The translations under genes and the position numbers were made by a program. Shown here piece after piece: positions 44,494 to 53,385 of a stretch of DNA of 64,000 bases. Source of the DNA: Priestia megaterium NBRC 15308 = ATCC 14581 (GTDB lineage Bacteria; Bacillota; Bacilli; Bacillales; Bacillaceae_H). The stretch is taken from assembly GCF_000832985.1 (NCBI RefSeq), contig NZ_CP009920.1, forward strand, positions 310,001 to 374,000, read 5' to 3'. The notes under the pieces are model-generated. The model was given only the letters and a program-made list of their open reading frames with translations. It was not told where the DNA came from and did no database searches. The first letter of the stretch is position 1. Each line of letters opens with the position of its first letter.

Positions 44494-45202
44494 ATGCGCT
44501 GTTCCTCCTTTCTGTGTGACTGATGTCTTGCTGCTGACGCAGCTGAATCGTTTCTAAAAATGACGTATCTCCATCAAGAACCCGTAAAGCAATCCAGCGC
44601 AAAGGAAATTGATTTCCAACAATAGAAGCGACTTGAGGTTCTAGCTCCTTTAGTGACGCTTCAATTTCTTTTGTGTACTGTACCTGGTAAGGGTTAAGTT
44701 TTACCTGCCCTCGCACGACTCCTTCAATTGCATCGAGCAAATTTATAATTCCTTTTCTATTACGTGCTGATATAGGCACAACCGGTACGCCTAACGATTC
44801 AGCGAGCTTTTTTTCGTTAATCACAATTCCTTTTTTCTTTGCTTCATCCATTAAGTTCACGCAAATCACGACGTTTTCAGTCATTTCCATCACTTGCAGC
44901 GCTAAATTAAGATTTCGCTCCATCGCCGTTGCATCGACCACCACAACCGTAACGTCAGGTCTTTCAAATAAAATATAGTCACGCGCTACTTCTTCATCTG
45001 CCGAATTTGAATACAGTGAATACGTTCCAGGCAAATCGACAATTGTGTAGAGCTGCTGGTGGTGTTCAAACGTCCCTTCTGCTTTGGCTACCGTTTTTCC
45101 CGTCCAGTTTCCCGTGTGTTGCTTAAGACCGGTCAAGCTATTAAATAACGTACTTTTTCCTGTGTTCGGATTTCCTGCTAGTGCAATACGATACTTACTC
45201 AT
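44471..45202 (-). CDS. feoB: Ferrous iron transport protein FeoB, GTPase part (split gene)
   Basis: The 243-residue protein is the G domain: G1 GNPNTGKST, G2 T in GNWTGKT, G3 DLPGTYSL, G4 NLMD, G5 SARN. It ends in the GDI region, then has a unique tail (RQQQDISHTERRNSAYGKS). No membrane helix is present, so it must act with the separate membrane subunit. ATG 45202 with AGGTGATGACG upstream is chosen; the frame opens at 45211. It overlaps feoA by 8 bp. Confidence 0.9.
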   Translation of the reverse strand: MSKYRIALAGNPNTGKSTLFNSLTGLKQHTGNWTGKTVAKAEGTFEHHQQLYTIVDLPGTYSLYSNSADEEVARDYILFERPDVTVVVVDATAMERNLNLALQVMEMTENVVICVNLMDEAKKKGIVINEKKLAESLGVPVVPISARNRKGIINLLDAIEGVVRGQVKLNPYQVQYTKEIEASLKELEPQVASIVGNQFPLRWIALRVLDGDTSFLETIQLRQQQDISHTERRNSAYGKSVNS

Positions 45203-45452
45203 CGTCATCACCTACTTTTTTTACATAAATTTTTGAGCTCTCTTCTTTTCTGAGACCAATCGTTGTATGACTGACTTGATAAGCAACAGGATCTCCTAAC
45301 GGGCTTTTTTGAAGCACTTTGATAATTGCTCCTGGAATAAATCCTAAATCTAACAAGCGTCGCTTTAAGGCACCTTCGATTTCGATTCGCTCTAGCTGTA
45401 CCGTTTCACCTGTCGTAAATGTAGACAATGGATAATTATTTACACTAGCCAT
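45195..45452 (-). CDS. feoA: Ferrous iron transport protein FeoA
   Basis: The 85-residue SH3-like protein has the FeoA pattern: LERIEIEGALKRRLLDLGFIPGAIIKVLQKSPLGDPVAYQV...TIGLRKEESSKIYV. It is the first gene of the feoA-feoB(N)-feoB(C) operon. AAGGGACGAAAAATAG precedes ATG 45452. No Fur box was found by eye upstream. Confidence 0.9.
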   Translation of the reverse strand: MASVNNYPLSTFTTGETVQLERIEIEGALKRRLLDLGFIPGAIIKVLQKSPLGDPVAYQVSHTTIGLRKEESSKIYVKKVGDDDE

Positions 45453-45884
45453 CTATTTTTCGTCCCTTCTTATTTTTTACCTAAGGTTATGTTTTTTTCA
45501 TTAGACCAACTTTTAAGGTAAAAAAAATATGCTCGTTGATTTTTAATAGGGTATTCTGCTGGTGCAGAAAAATGAACATGTCAGCATAATTTATTTAAAA
45601 TTTTCAGTTTTTACTTGTTATGATACCAAAAGTTTACCACAGGAAACTTTTTTAGTCTAGGGTAAAATACTGTGTTTTTTCTTATTTCTACTGAAGGCAT
45701 AAAGTGCGCTGGTCTATTTTATTTAATCATTTAATAAGAGGAATCAAGTCGAAAAATAATTTAGTAAAAACGAATTGATAAAAATAAAAAACTGTAAAAA
45801 TATGCTATACTAGTGAATGGGTTTTTTTGAAAATAAAGTATTGATTAGCTTTAAAACCTCAAAAAATCACTTTAGGAGGCTTTT
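45453..45884. other. Intergenic region between divergent feoA and the DUF3298-like gene
   Basis: AT-rich, 432 bp, without a recognisable ORF or RNA. An extended -10 element near 45803 belongs to the rightward gene. Confidence 0.4.
45803..45811 (+). promoter_or_regulatory. Extended -10 promoter element
   Basis: TGCTATACT (TGN plus TATACT) lies 73 bp before the secreted protein gene. No good -35 is seen. Confidence 0.45.
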
Positions 45885-46814
45885 ATGAAAAGGTTCAAAA
45901 GAGTTAGCGCAGTTGTTTTAGGTTTGGCTTTGTTATTCACGCCGCTTGCTCCGCAAACAGTTGCAGAAGCAAAAGTCGTGTGGGGGAATCAGGAGCTGGT
46001 TAAAGGGCAAATAGGACGCGTTACCGTTTTAAAGAACACTAATCTTTACAACATTAAAAACAACAAGTTAGTAGCGGCTAGAAAAGTGACAAAAGGGCAA
46101 GTATTCCGCGTGTATTCTGAGTCCAGCAAATTTGGTGGTCTGTATGGGGTATCAAAGGGCACCTATGCTCAAAAGTCATCAAGTATTAAGTATGAAAAAG
46201 CGCCTAGTGACAAAATTCAAGCACTAGGAGGAACGGTTACAAAGAAATCTTTAGCAAGCAACATTAGCTATCCGCAGGTATCTGGCCTTATCAATAAACC
46301 ATTTGAAGCTAGCTATAATCGAAAATTTTTAAATATTGCAAAAGAAGCACAAAAAGAACACAACGAGCTAAAAGAACAAGAAAAGGAAGACCGCAAAAAC
46401 GGCTGGGCACCAGGTCCTTATTCTCGTAATATGACATACTCTGTACCTTACAACCAAGATAATATTTTAAGTGTTGCTATTACGAATGATGCGTACGCTG
46501 GCGGCGCTCACGGCAACGCTTGGATTGATACTTATAATTACGATTTGTTGAAAGCTCGACAAATTAGCTTAAAAGATATTATTAACAACAACACTAAGTT
46601 GAATAAAGTTAATAACTATATTCGTAATGAAATGATTGCTCGCAATAAAAAAGGTGCTCAGTTCTGGGTTAATGAATTTAAGTCTGTAAACTTAAAAGAA
46701 GATCAGTTTTACTACACAAGTAGCGGCATTGCCATTATATTTGGTGAGTATGAGTACGGCCCGTATTCTAATGGCATTCATACGTTTAAAATTCCGTCTA
46801 GCGTTTATAAATAA
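45885..46814 (+). CDS. Secreted protein with DUF3298 (PdaC/RsiV-like) domain
   Basis: The 309-residue protein has a signal peptide (MKRFKRVSAVVLGLALLF..., cleavage near VAEAK), an SH3-like segment (about 40-100: VTVLKNTNLYNIKNNKLVAARKVTKGQVFRVYSES) and a C-terminal DUF3298 domain: AITNDAYAGGAHGNAWIDTYNYDL, then FYYTSSGIAIIFGEYEYGPYSNG. DUF3298 occurs in RsiV and PdaC, which touch lysozyme or peptidoglycan. RBS TAGGAGGCTTTT precedes ATG 45885. Confidence 0.82.
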   Translation: MKRFKRVSAVVLGLALLFTPLAPQTVAEAKVVWGNQELVKGQIGRVTVLKNTNLYNIKNNKLVAARKVTKGQVFRVYSESSKFGGLYGVSKGTYAQKSSSIKYEKAPSDKIQALGGTVTKKSLASNISYPQVSGLINKPFEASYNRKFLNIAKEAQKEHNELKEQEKEDRKNGWAPGPYSRNMTYSVPYNQDNILSVAITNDAYAGGAHGNAWIDTYNYDLLKARQISLKDIINNNTKLNKVNNYIRNEMIARNKKGAQFWVNEFKSVNLKEDQFYYTSSGIAIIFGEYEYGPYSNGIHTFKIPSSVYK

Positions 46815-46830
46815 GATTGTCTTATAAAAC

Positions 46831-46876
46831 AAAAAAGAAGCCTGCGAACCATCAGTTCATAAGCTTCTTTTTCTTT
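46831..46876 (+). terminator. Rho-independent terminator
   Basis: AAAAAAGAAGC...GCTTCTTTTTC hairpin after the DUF3298 gene. Confidence 0.78.
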
Positions 46877-47046
46877 TTTTCTGCAGAATAAGCGGAGCAA
46901 AAAAGAAAGGTTATCCCTAATCTCCTTCCCTTTTACCATCATTTTTTTGGATGTTGCAGAAAATCAAATTATACAGCCATAGAAGAACTCAGGGCTGCCT
47001 ACATTACGCTGCTGATAGCCGAGGAAAACTGCTTTTTGAGGTATTT

Positions 47047-47214
47047 TTATAGTGATTGAAAAAGTGAAATGGTCAGAACTAACGTCAGCAAGGAGCCTGC
47101 GGATGTTAACATCATTATTTTTCGGTTACTCTGATTCTTTTCAGGTTTTAAAAACTCTTGAATGGCTACAAACCAGATAACAAAAGTGATTAAAGAAAGT
47201 ATCCCCATAGACAT
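47047..47214 (-). CDS. Small membrane protein, 55 aa
   Basis: ATG 47214 follows GGAGAGGCTCGT. The product has two membrane helices (about 4-18 and 33-52) with a charged KPEKNQSNRK loop. It lies just downstream of the metallopeptidase-like gene on the same strand. Function unknown. Confidence 0.58.
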   Translation of the reverse strand: MSMGILSLITFVIWFVAIQEFLKPEKNQSNRKIMMLTSAGSLLTLVLTISLFQSL

Positions 47215-47257
47215 ACGAGCCTCTCCATTCATATATGTATTTAAATTTTTAACACAT

Positions 47258-48463
47258 CTAATTAACAACCAAATTAATCGTATCTCCCTGTATTGTGTAC
47301 TGTCCCTTTATTTCTCCGATACCAGTGATTAAAAGTGAATCACCCATTTCCAATGGTTTATCCTTTAATAGGATGAGTAATTTATTTATATTTTTTAATC
47401 CATCCGCACAATAGGTAAGAGATGGTTGTTGAATAAGGTATTCTTGGTTATTTATCCTTACTTTTATATAATTTTTATGTAATAACCTGTTCTCAAAAGG
47501 GACAATATTCATCGGATCAAAGGATAAAGCAATGATTTCTCCTTCGATAAAAAGATGGGTTCCTATCTGTGCTGCGAATTCATCAAGTTCTTTCTTCCTT
47601 GATTCAATTGCAAAATTTACTGCTGCTTCTGTTTCCGGGCTTATTTGAACCTCTTCAATTGCCTGTTTTCGAGGGGCAATATCAAGAAATTTGATTAACT
47701 CAAATAGTGTTGTTTTAGTACCCAAAAAACTTTCCTTCCAATCGGGTGACAATTCATCCAGCAACAAACACATAAATAAGCCTGAACTGTAACAGCTCCG
47801 CCTTATATTGGAAGTGGATTCAACGGCGTTTATTAGATTTTTTCCATACCTTTCTAAAACTAAATCATTAGCGAGCGGGGATTTTTCTGAAAAAGCCTTT
47901 ATTTCAACGTACCAGGCAGGTCCTTCAACAGATTCAATTAAGTTTTCATATGTTAGATGCTCTTTTATTCCTTCTGCCCTTTTTTCCCTTAGGCTGATAA
48001 ACTCGTTCAAATACTGCTTCTTTTTACTGATATCAGTTTCTAACAATGCATTATAAAGACTTTTCCTTTCGCGATTTCGAATTTCTACATTCTCTTTTGT
48101 TAAGGGATAGGTTATTCCCAGCATTTCATCAGGGAAGCGTTTTTCCTCTTTTATATACTGATTTCCGTGGAATAATTCGTGGATCAATATTGAAAAAAGT
48201 CCTTCATAGTCATCGTACAGTTCCATATCAGCAATAGCCGTAGGATAGCCATCAAATAGAATAAGCGTATTTCCCACAAACTGTTCTTTCCATTTTAAAA
48301 CTTTATATAACTTAAGAGGATCGTTATCATATCGAGGATGATTGAACAGGAATACACTGTTTTTGTCGTATAACGCATAGGCAACAAGTTCAAAATTTGG
48401 CCAATACCTTTCTACGTTTGTAGTAGTTAAGTCTTTGGAAATTTCATTCAGAAAATGATTCAT
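47258..48463 (-). CDS. Uncharacterised zincin-like protein (HELFH motif), 401 aa
   Basis: I do not recognise the family. A gluzincin-like HExxH motif is visible in SILIHELFHGNQYIKEEKRF (about residues 93-112), with later Glu candidates in IESVEGPAWYVEIKAFSEK. There is no signal peptide or membrane helix. The C-terminal third is beta-rich (LFIEGEIIALSFDPMNIVPFENR; QYTIQGDTINLVVN). ATG 48463 with TAGGGGATG upstream is used. It is likely cytoplasmic and followed by a small membrane protein gene. Confidence 0.7.
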   Translation of the reverse strand: MNHFLNEISKDLTTTNVERYWPNFELVAYALYDKNSVFLFNHPRYDNDPLKLYKVLKWKEQFVGNTLILFDGYPTAIADMELYDDYEGLFSILIHELFHGNQYIKEEKRFPDEMLGITYPLTKENVEIRNRERKSLYNALLETDISKKKQYLNEFISLREKRAEGIKEHLTYENLIESVEGPAWYVEIKAFSEKSPLANDLVLERYGKNLINAVESTSNIRRSCYSSGLFMCLLLDELSPDWKESFLGTKTTLFELIKFLDIAPRKQAIEEVQISPETEAAVNFAIESRKKELDEFAAQIGTHLFIEGEIIALSFDPMNIVPFENRLLHKNYIKVRINNQEYLIQQPSLTYCADGLKNINKLLILLKDKPLEMGDSLLITGIGEIKGQYTIQGDTINLVVN

Positions 48464-48611
48464 TCTTTTCATCCCCTATATTAAAGAGTTTGTTATCCTA
48501 ATTTTAACATAAATTTTCTAATATTTAGTTTATACCTAAAAGGAAACTAAATGTTTAAAGAATTAGGCACTTTTGTGTCAACGATAAAAGACGTTGAAAA
48601 AACGCCCTTAT

Positions 48612-48643
48612 AAAAAAAGAGAATGCGCAAGGCATTCTCTTTT
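48612..48643 (-). terminator. Terminator of the YtkA-like lipoprotein gene
   Basis: AAAAAAAGAGAATGC/GCATTCTCTTTT hairpin. Confidence 0.8.
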
Positions 48644-48680
48644 CACATGGCTATATAAGCCGCTTTTTCAATCATAGGTT

Positions 48681-49064
48681 TTACTCTTTAGACTTGCCTA
48701 CCTCTACTTTTTTCGTAAACATTTTCATGTCACCGTCCACCGTCACGTGAGCGGTAATCATATATTCGCCTTCTTCTTTAAACGTATAGTCCGTGCTGTA
48801 TACACCTTTTCCTTCGTGCGGCGCTTTTGTCATTTCTTGATTGATATAGCCTTCTTTTTCAACTTGAAACTGCACGTCATCGGCGTTTTCCACTTTTTTA
48901 TCTCCTTGCGTCACAAGGACTTTAAGCTTGACTTGTTCATTTGCTTGAATTGATTCCGGTACTTCAATCGTTCCTTTTACTTCTTTTGAACTTGAATCAT
49001 TTCCTTTTGAACAGCCTACTATAGCTATCATTAAAACAAATAATACGATGCTGAGTTTTTTCAT
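48681..49064 (-). CDS. YtkA-like lipoprotein
   Basis: The 127-residue product has a lipoprotein signal with lipobox IVGC (Cys 18), then an Ig-like YtkA domain (TIEVPESIQANEQVKLKVLVTQGDKKVENADDVQFQV...GVYSTDYTFKEEGEYMITAHVTV). YtkA-like proteins may bind metal or serve copper and cytochrome assembly. AAAGGAGAACAACATA precedes ATG 49064. Confidence 0.83.
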   Translation of the reverse strand: MKKLSIVLFVLMIAIVGCSKGNDSSSKEVKGTIEVPESIQANEQVKLKVLVTQGDKKVENADDVQFQVEKEGYINQEMTKAPHEGKGVYSTDYTFKEEGEYMITAHVTVDGDMKMFTKKVEVGKSKE

Positions 49065-49269
49065 TATGTTGTTCTCCTTTATTATGTAAATGTGAAGTCT
49101 TCCTGCAATTTCATATTATACTCATTTATCCGGTAAAAAGAGAAAAAATGCTTATTGTCCACATAAAGTTCTTATTTCTACAGTAGCTTTTGCATCTTTT
49201 CATTTCTCTACTCGCCCTTCGCTTTATAAAAAAAACTGAAGAAGCTCATTGCCTTCTCCAGCTTTGCCT

Positions 49270-49617
49270 TTATCTCTGCGGTTCTTCTAACGTGTACGAT
49301 GAGAGGGCGTTTTCTACCCATCGTACAAAATCCTTGCTTGCTCCCCAATCAATATTTAATATCCCTTCTGCGCTTCCTGAAGGAATACACTTTACTTTGT
49401 TTGGACCGGACACATTTTCTAAAATAATCGTTAGTGATCCTCTGCCGCCGGTGCGGAAAAAATAGCGTTCAAACACAAGCGTACACATCTGCTTGCCGTC
49501 TCCGAGATCATAATATTCCTTGTATAATAAGTCACTTTCGGAATTATTTGCATTCACAAGCTTTTTTGCTCCATCAAAAGGAAGCAGCATCGTTTTAAAC
49601 TCAATTACTTTTTGCAT
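49270..49617 (-). CDS. Conserved hypothetical protein, 115 aa (DUF6054-like)
   Basis: A soluble alpha/beta protein (VIEFKTMLLPFDGAKKLVNANN..., TLVFERYFFRTGGRGSLTIILENVSG, VENALSSYTLEE) resembling small Bacillus proteins of the DUF6054 type. ATG 49617 with GAAAGGGGCTTGAGTG upstream is chosen. It is divergent from a MarR gene that may control it. Function unknown. Confidence 0.65.
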   Translation of the reverse strand: MQKVIEFKTMLLPFDGAKKLVNANNSESDLLYKEYYDLGDGKQMCTLVFERYFFRTGGRGSLTIILENVSGPNKVKCIPSGSAEGILNIDWGASKDFVRWVENALSSYTLEEPQR

Positions 49618-49762
49618 CACTCAAGCCCCTTTCTATCGCAACAGATATGTACTACTTCTCTTTTTCCCACTAAAAAACCTGCCGCTTCTCTTTATGTACA
49701 ATCAATATGGTACAATAGAAGAAAAAGAATTGTTTGAACGGAAAAAGGAGCATACAACCTCT

Positions 49763-50182
49763 ATGAATACACGAGATCAACTTATCCAAAATGTGGTTTC
49801 CACGATGCGAAACCAAACGAAAAAAATGCAGCTATCGGTTATCCCCACTTTAAAATCATATATTCCTTTAAATGAATTTTTAGCGCTTCGCCTGCTGTAT
49901 AAAGAAGGCAATCATATCGTTTCTGAGATTGCAGAGCATATGCACATCTCAAACAGCAGCATGACGTGCGTCAGCGACCGCCTCATGGAAAGAGAATTTG
50001 TCACGCGCGTACGCAGTCAAAAAGACCGCCGCGTTGTCTACTTATCCATTACGGATAAAGGAAAAGCGTTTGCAGAAGAAATGGAAAAAGTACTCACCAA
50101 AGAATATGGTGAAAAGCTTAGCCATTTTACGGATGAAGAATTACAGACGTTTCTTCGCTTGTTAAATAAAATGGATATCTAA
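49763..50182 (+). CDS. MarR family transcriptional regulator
   Basis: The 139-residue protein has the MarR winged helix: NHIVSEIAEHMHISNSSMTCVSDRLMEREFVTRVRSQKDRRVVYLSITDKGKAFAEEM (about 52-110), with DRR in the wing. ATG 49763 is preferred to the frame start at 49520; AAAAAGGAG lies 12 bp upstream and an extended -10 (TGGTACAAT) at about 49708. The ligand is unknown. Confidence 0.87.
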   Translation: MNTRDQLIQNVVSTMRNQTKKMQLSVIPTLKSYIPLNEFLALRLLYKEGNHIVSEIAEHMHISNSSMTCVSDRLMEREFVTRVRSQKDRRVVYLSITDKGKAFAEEMEKVLTKEYGEKLSHFTDEELQTFLRLLNKMDI

Positions 50183-50183
50183 T

Positions 50184-50222
50184 AAAAAACCAGATGCACG
50201 CTAAGCAGGCATCTGGTTTTTA
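50184..50222. terminator. Bidirectional terminator
   Basis: AAAAACCAGATGC/GCATCTGGTTTTT hairpin between convergent genes. Confidence 0.86.
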
Positions 50223-50227
50223 TTTTG

Positions 50228-51391
50228 TTATTTGTTATTTACCTTCAAATTAAAGGCGTCTGAAGTTAAATCTTTTGACCAGTCTTTTTCATGATCACTT
50301 ACATATGGAATAAATCTAAGCATAATAACGTCTTTATCATTTCGGTACTCTCCGTCCATCTCTAGCACCTTGTCTGTTCCTCCTCCACTGCCGCTTTCAG
50401 AAAGGTTTCTTCCATTTTGGTCTTTTATGTCTACACCGACATCCGTTCCGCCTCGGATGCTTCCGGTTGACGATGTAAACGTATAGTGTAGCTTAATCGA
50501 AACAGGCGATACGCGAACTTCTTTGATGGACAATACGCCTTTTATTCCTTTTTCGTTAATCGGAATTTCTTTATTCAACGGATACACTTTTGTATCAGCG
50601 ATGATTTTTGAGCCGTTTACGCTTGTATGAACCGTCCAATTTCCTTTAATTTCTCCGTAGGAATCCCGGTAGTTCCCGCTTTTCGTCTGAGCAGGATTCT
50701 TTTCAAATTCTAGACTTGTGAACTGCGCACTGATTTGATAGTTTTTATTTGGATCAATATGATCTAGTACATTGTAGCCTTCCACATCGATTTTCCCGTC
50801 TTCGTTCGTGTCCGCTTGCGTTAGTTTTAAAGCGTACAGATAGTTCCAGCTTCCGTCTTTGTTTTTGATTGGTTCCTTTCTAATACTGGAAGCCGAATCA
50901 AAAAACGACATGTTGCCAATTTTCACGCGCAGCTCTCCCGGTCGAATTGATTCGTCTCGGTTAAGCCCTAGTGCAGTTCTTCTAAATTCATCTGCGCTGA
51001 TCGTTAATCCAAGCAGCACCTGTCCGTCATCAAGCATCAGTTCATTTACTTTTACTTGAATGCCTTGGTCAGTCGCCGTTTCATTTATCATTTTTTTATA
51101 GCTGCTCAAGCTGCCTTCAGGCTTGTTCATAAGCAGCTCGATTTGCTGGCCAATTTGCTGACTGATTCGCACAGCCGATGCCCATACCGTTTCGTTTTGC
51201 ATCATTACAGGCGTCACAGCAAGCAGCAGCACCGCAGCGGCGATCAGCGGACGCGCTTTTTTTCGAGTCGGCTTTATGTCATGTTTTAAGCGTTTTTTCA
51301 TACGCTTTTTCTCGCTTGCCGTTAGCTCAATTTCTTCATATTCATCAAAATCTACAGAAGATCCATTTAATAAGTCATATTGATTTTTCAT
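50228..51391 (-). CDS. DUF4179 domain protein, probable membrane anti-sigma partner
   Basis: The 387-residue protein has a basic cytoplasmic N-terminus with EEIELTASEKKRMKKRLK, one membrane helix (about 47-67), and a large outer domain starting near 90 with the DUF4179 pattern. It follows the ECF sigma gene by 19 bp, the usual arrangement for a sigma/anti-sigma pair. AAGGAGGGACAAAG precedes ATG 51391. Binding to the sigma factor is inferred. Confidence 0.8.
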   Translation of the reverse strand: MKNQYDLLNGSSVDFDEYEEIELTASEKKRMKKRLKHDIKPTRKKARPLIAAAVLLLAVTPVMMQNETVWASAVRISQQIGQQIELLMNKPEGSLSSYKKMINETATDQGIQVKVNELMLDDGQVLLGLTISADEFRRTALGLNRDESIRPGELRVKIGNMSFFDSASSIRKEPIKNKDGSWNYLYALKLTQADTNEDGKIDVEGYNVLDHIDPNKNYQISAQFTSLEFEKNPAQTKSGNYRDSYGEIKGNWTVHTSVNGSKIIADTKVYPLNKEIPINEKGIKGVLSIKEVRVSPVSIKLHYTFTSSTGSIRGGTDVGVDIKDQNGRNLSESGSGGGTDKVLEMDGEYRNDKDVIMLRFIPYVSDHEKDWSKDLTSDAFNLKVNNK

Positions 51392-51410
51392 CTTTGTCCC
51401 TCCTTGTTTC

Positions 51411-51923
51411 TTATTTAAAAATCGCTTTTAATTTTTTGCGTCCGCGCGATAGCCGGTTGTATAAATTGCTGATGGTAGTCTGCTGTTTTTCAGCAATTTG
51501 CTTCAGCTCGACTTCCTGTAAGTAATACGCTTTAAACAGCTCACGGTCTCCTTCGCTTAAGTGACCTAAGAGTTCTTCCACGTCGTTTGTTTGAATGTTA
51601 TGAACTTCTGACGTTTCACCCATTCCCGCTTCGCTAAGCGATTCGTGCTGCGTTTTTATGTATTTGCGCTGATAGTCAATGGCTTTGTACTTAGCAACAG
51701 CTGCAACCCAATTTTTAAACGTATTTTTCTCCGAATCAAAGCGATCAATATGATGCCACACCGCTAACAATACGTCGTTTACACACTCTTCCTCGTAGCT
51801 TTTCAGCGTGCCTAAATGCTTGCGTACAATGGCCGTAATTAATCCTCCGTACTGATCGATTAACAGCTCTAATCCTTTTTCTTTTTTTCGCGTTATACAC
51901 GCAACAATCCAGTCATCTTCCAT
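51411..51923 (-). CDS. ECF-type RNA polymerase sigma factor
   Basis: The 170-residue protein has sigma region 2 (LLIDQYGGLITAIVRKHLG...YEEECVNDVLLAVWHHIDRFDSEKNTFKNWVAAVAKYKAIDYQRK) and region 4 (LSEGDRELFKAYYLQEVELKQIAEKQQTTISNLYNRLSRGRKKL). It has no region 3, as in ECF factors. It is coded just upstream of the DUF4179 gene. No clear autoregulatory ECF promoter was seen. Confidence 0.88.
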   Translation of the reverse strand: MEDDWIVACITRKKEKGLELLIDQYGGLITAIVRKHLGTLKSYEEECVNDVLLAVWHHIDRFDSEKNTFKNWVAAVAKYKAIDYQRKYIKTQHESLSEAGMGETSEVHNIQTNDVEELLGHLSEGDRELFKAYYLQEVELKQIAEKQQTTISNLYNRLSRGRKKLKAIFK

Positions 51924-52071
51924 GACATTGCTCCTTTCCGCTTGCTTTTACATCTATTAATACGGATTCTTTTTACAAAACCTATCAATCTTCCTAAATT
52001 AAATGAAAAATAAGCTTGTTCAGTATTTCTCTTGCTGGTAAAATAAGCTAAAACCTTTGAAGGAGGCCGCT

Positions 52072-53085
52072 ATGATTACCTATCCTTTTCTTACATCCAA
52101 CCCAACCATCGGCATAACCGCACCTTCTTCTGGTGTATCTCAAGCTCTTCATTCCATGTTTTCTTTATCGTGTGAACGAATGAAAGAAAAAGGCTTTTCT
52201 GTTATACCGGGCGAAACCGTGTGGACGCAGCATAAAGCAAAATCCACTTCTCCTAAAAAACGTGCAAATGAGCTTCAAGCCATGATAGAAGATAGAAACA
52301 TTGATATCATTATCCCGCCTTGGGGAGGCGAGCTGCTGATTGAAATTCTTGAACATCTAGACTTTACAAAATGGACAGCAAAATGGGTGCTTGGCTATTC
52401 TGACACCAGCGTTCTTTTGCTGGCTATTACACTTAACACCGGGATTGCAACGGCTCATGGAACCAACTTTGTGGATTTGCGCGGAGAATACTGGGATCCA
52501 ACGACTGCGATGTAGCAGCAGGTGCTGACGACCAAAAAAGGAGAAAGCGTGGTTCAAATTTCTTCTGATCGCTATCAAAAAGAATGGCAGCATGACACCC
52601 CGTCACCATGCGTGTTTCATTTAACCGAACAAACCGCTTGGAAGCATACAGAGTTAAGCGACGTGCACATCGAAGGGCGTCTTCTCGGAGGATGTATTGA
52701 CGTGATCAGGCACTTAGTAGGAACTCCTTTTGGAGACGTAAAAACGTTTCGAGAAAAATACATTCCTGCTGAGCCGGTCATTTGGTACTTTGACAACTGT
52801 GAACTCACGACCGCTGACCTTCGCCGTTCACTTCTTCAGCTTAAGCTAGCGGGCTGGTTTGATAACTGCTCAGGTATTTTATTCGGCAGAAGCAGCGCTA
52901 ATCAACCCGTTGATTCCTACACCGCTGAAGATGTGTATCTCGACCTTGCTTCTGACTTACATATTCCAGTTATCTATGACATCGACTGCGGACACCTCCC
53001 TCCTCAGCTCACGCTTATTAACGGCGCGTATGCGAGTGTTAAGGTAAAGAAAAATAAAGGGACAGTTGTCCAATACTTTACGTAA
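52072..53085 (+). pseudogene. S66 LD-carboxypeptidase (MccF-like) gene broken by one TAG stop
   Basis: The frame from ATG 52072 (AAGGAGGCCGCT upstream) runs 338 codons with one in-frame TAG at 52513-52515, after PTTAM. Both sides align to one S66 peptidase: nucleophile Ser in LGYSDTSVLLLAI, HGTNF, then IEGRLLGGCIDVI with the catalytic Glu and DIDCGHLPPQLTL with the catalytic His. The TAG probably was TGG (Trp). The gene is otherwise intact, so the loss is recent, or the read is wrong. S66 enzymes trim peptidoglycan or give microcin C immunity. Confidence 0.88.
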
Positions 53086-53091
53086 AAAAAG

Positions 53092-53385
53092 AAGCTTGTA
53101 TAAAAGTAGTTTGATTGAAGGAAGATCCGAACGAATTGGATTCTTGATGGAGAATCCAATTCGTTCGGATTTTTTATGGTTATGGTGAAAGTAGATTTGT
53201 TTCATATATGTAGGAGCTTCCAATGGTTGATTGGAGGGCAAGACGAAGACTCCTGCGGGAAAAGCGGAACAAGTGAGACCCCGCAGGAGCGTTTGCGACG
53301 AGGAGGCTCACCGGCCGCCCGCGGAAAGCGAAGTCTTGCACGGAAATCAACAGCGGTTCATTTCGTTATGTCTCAACCTTGTTTT
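53092..53385. repeat. Dispersed intergenic repeat, copy E (full length)
   Basis: Starts with a strong hairpin (ATCCGAACGAATTGGATTC/GAATCCAATTCGTTCGGAT plus T run, 53126-53175), continues with the core at 53223-53350 (TTGGAGGGCAAGACGAAGAC...GGCTCACCGGCCGCC...GAAGTCTTGCACGGAAATCA) and ends CATTTCGTTATGTCTCAACC, the reverse complement of the copy D start. Confidence 0.85.
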
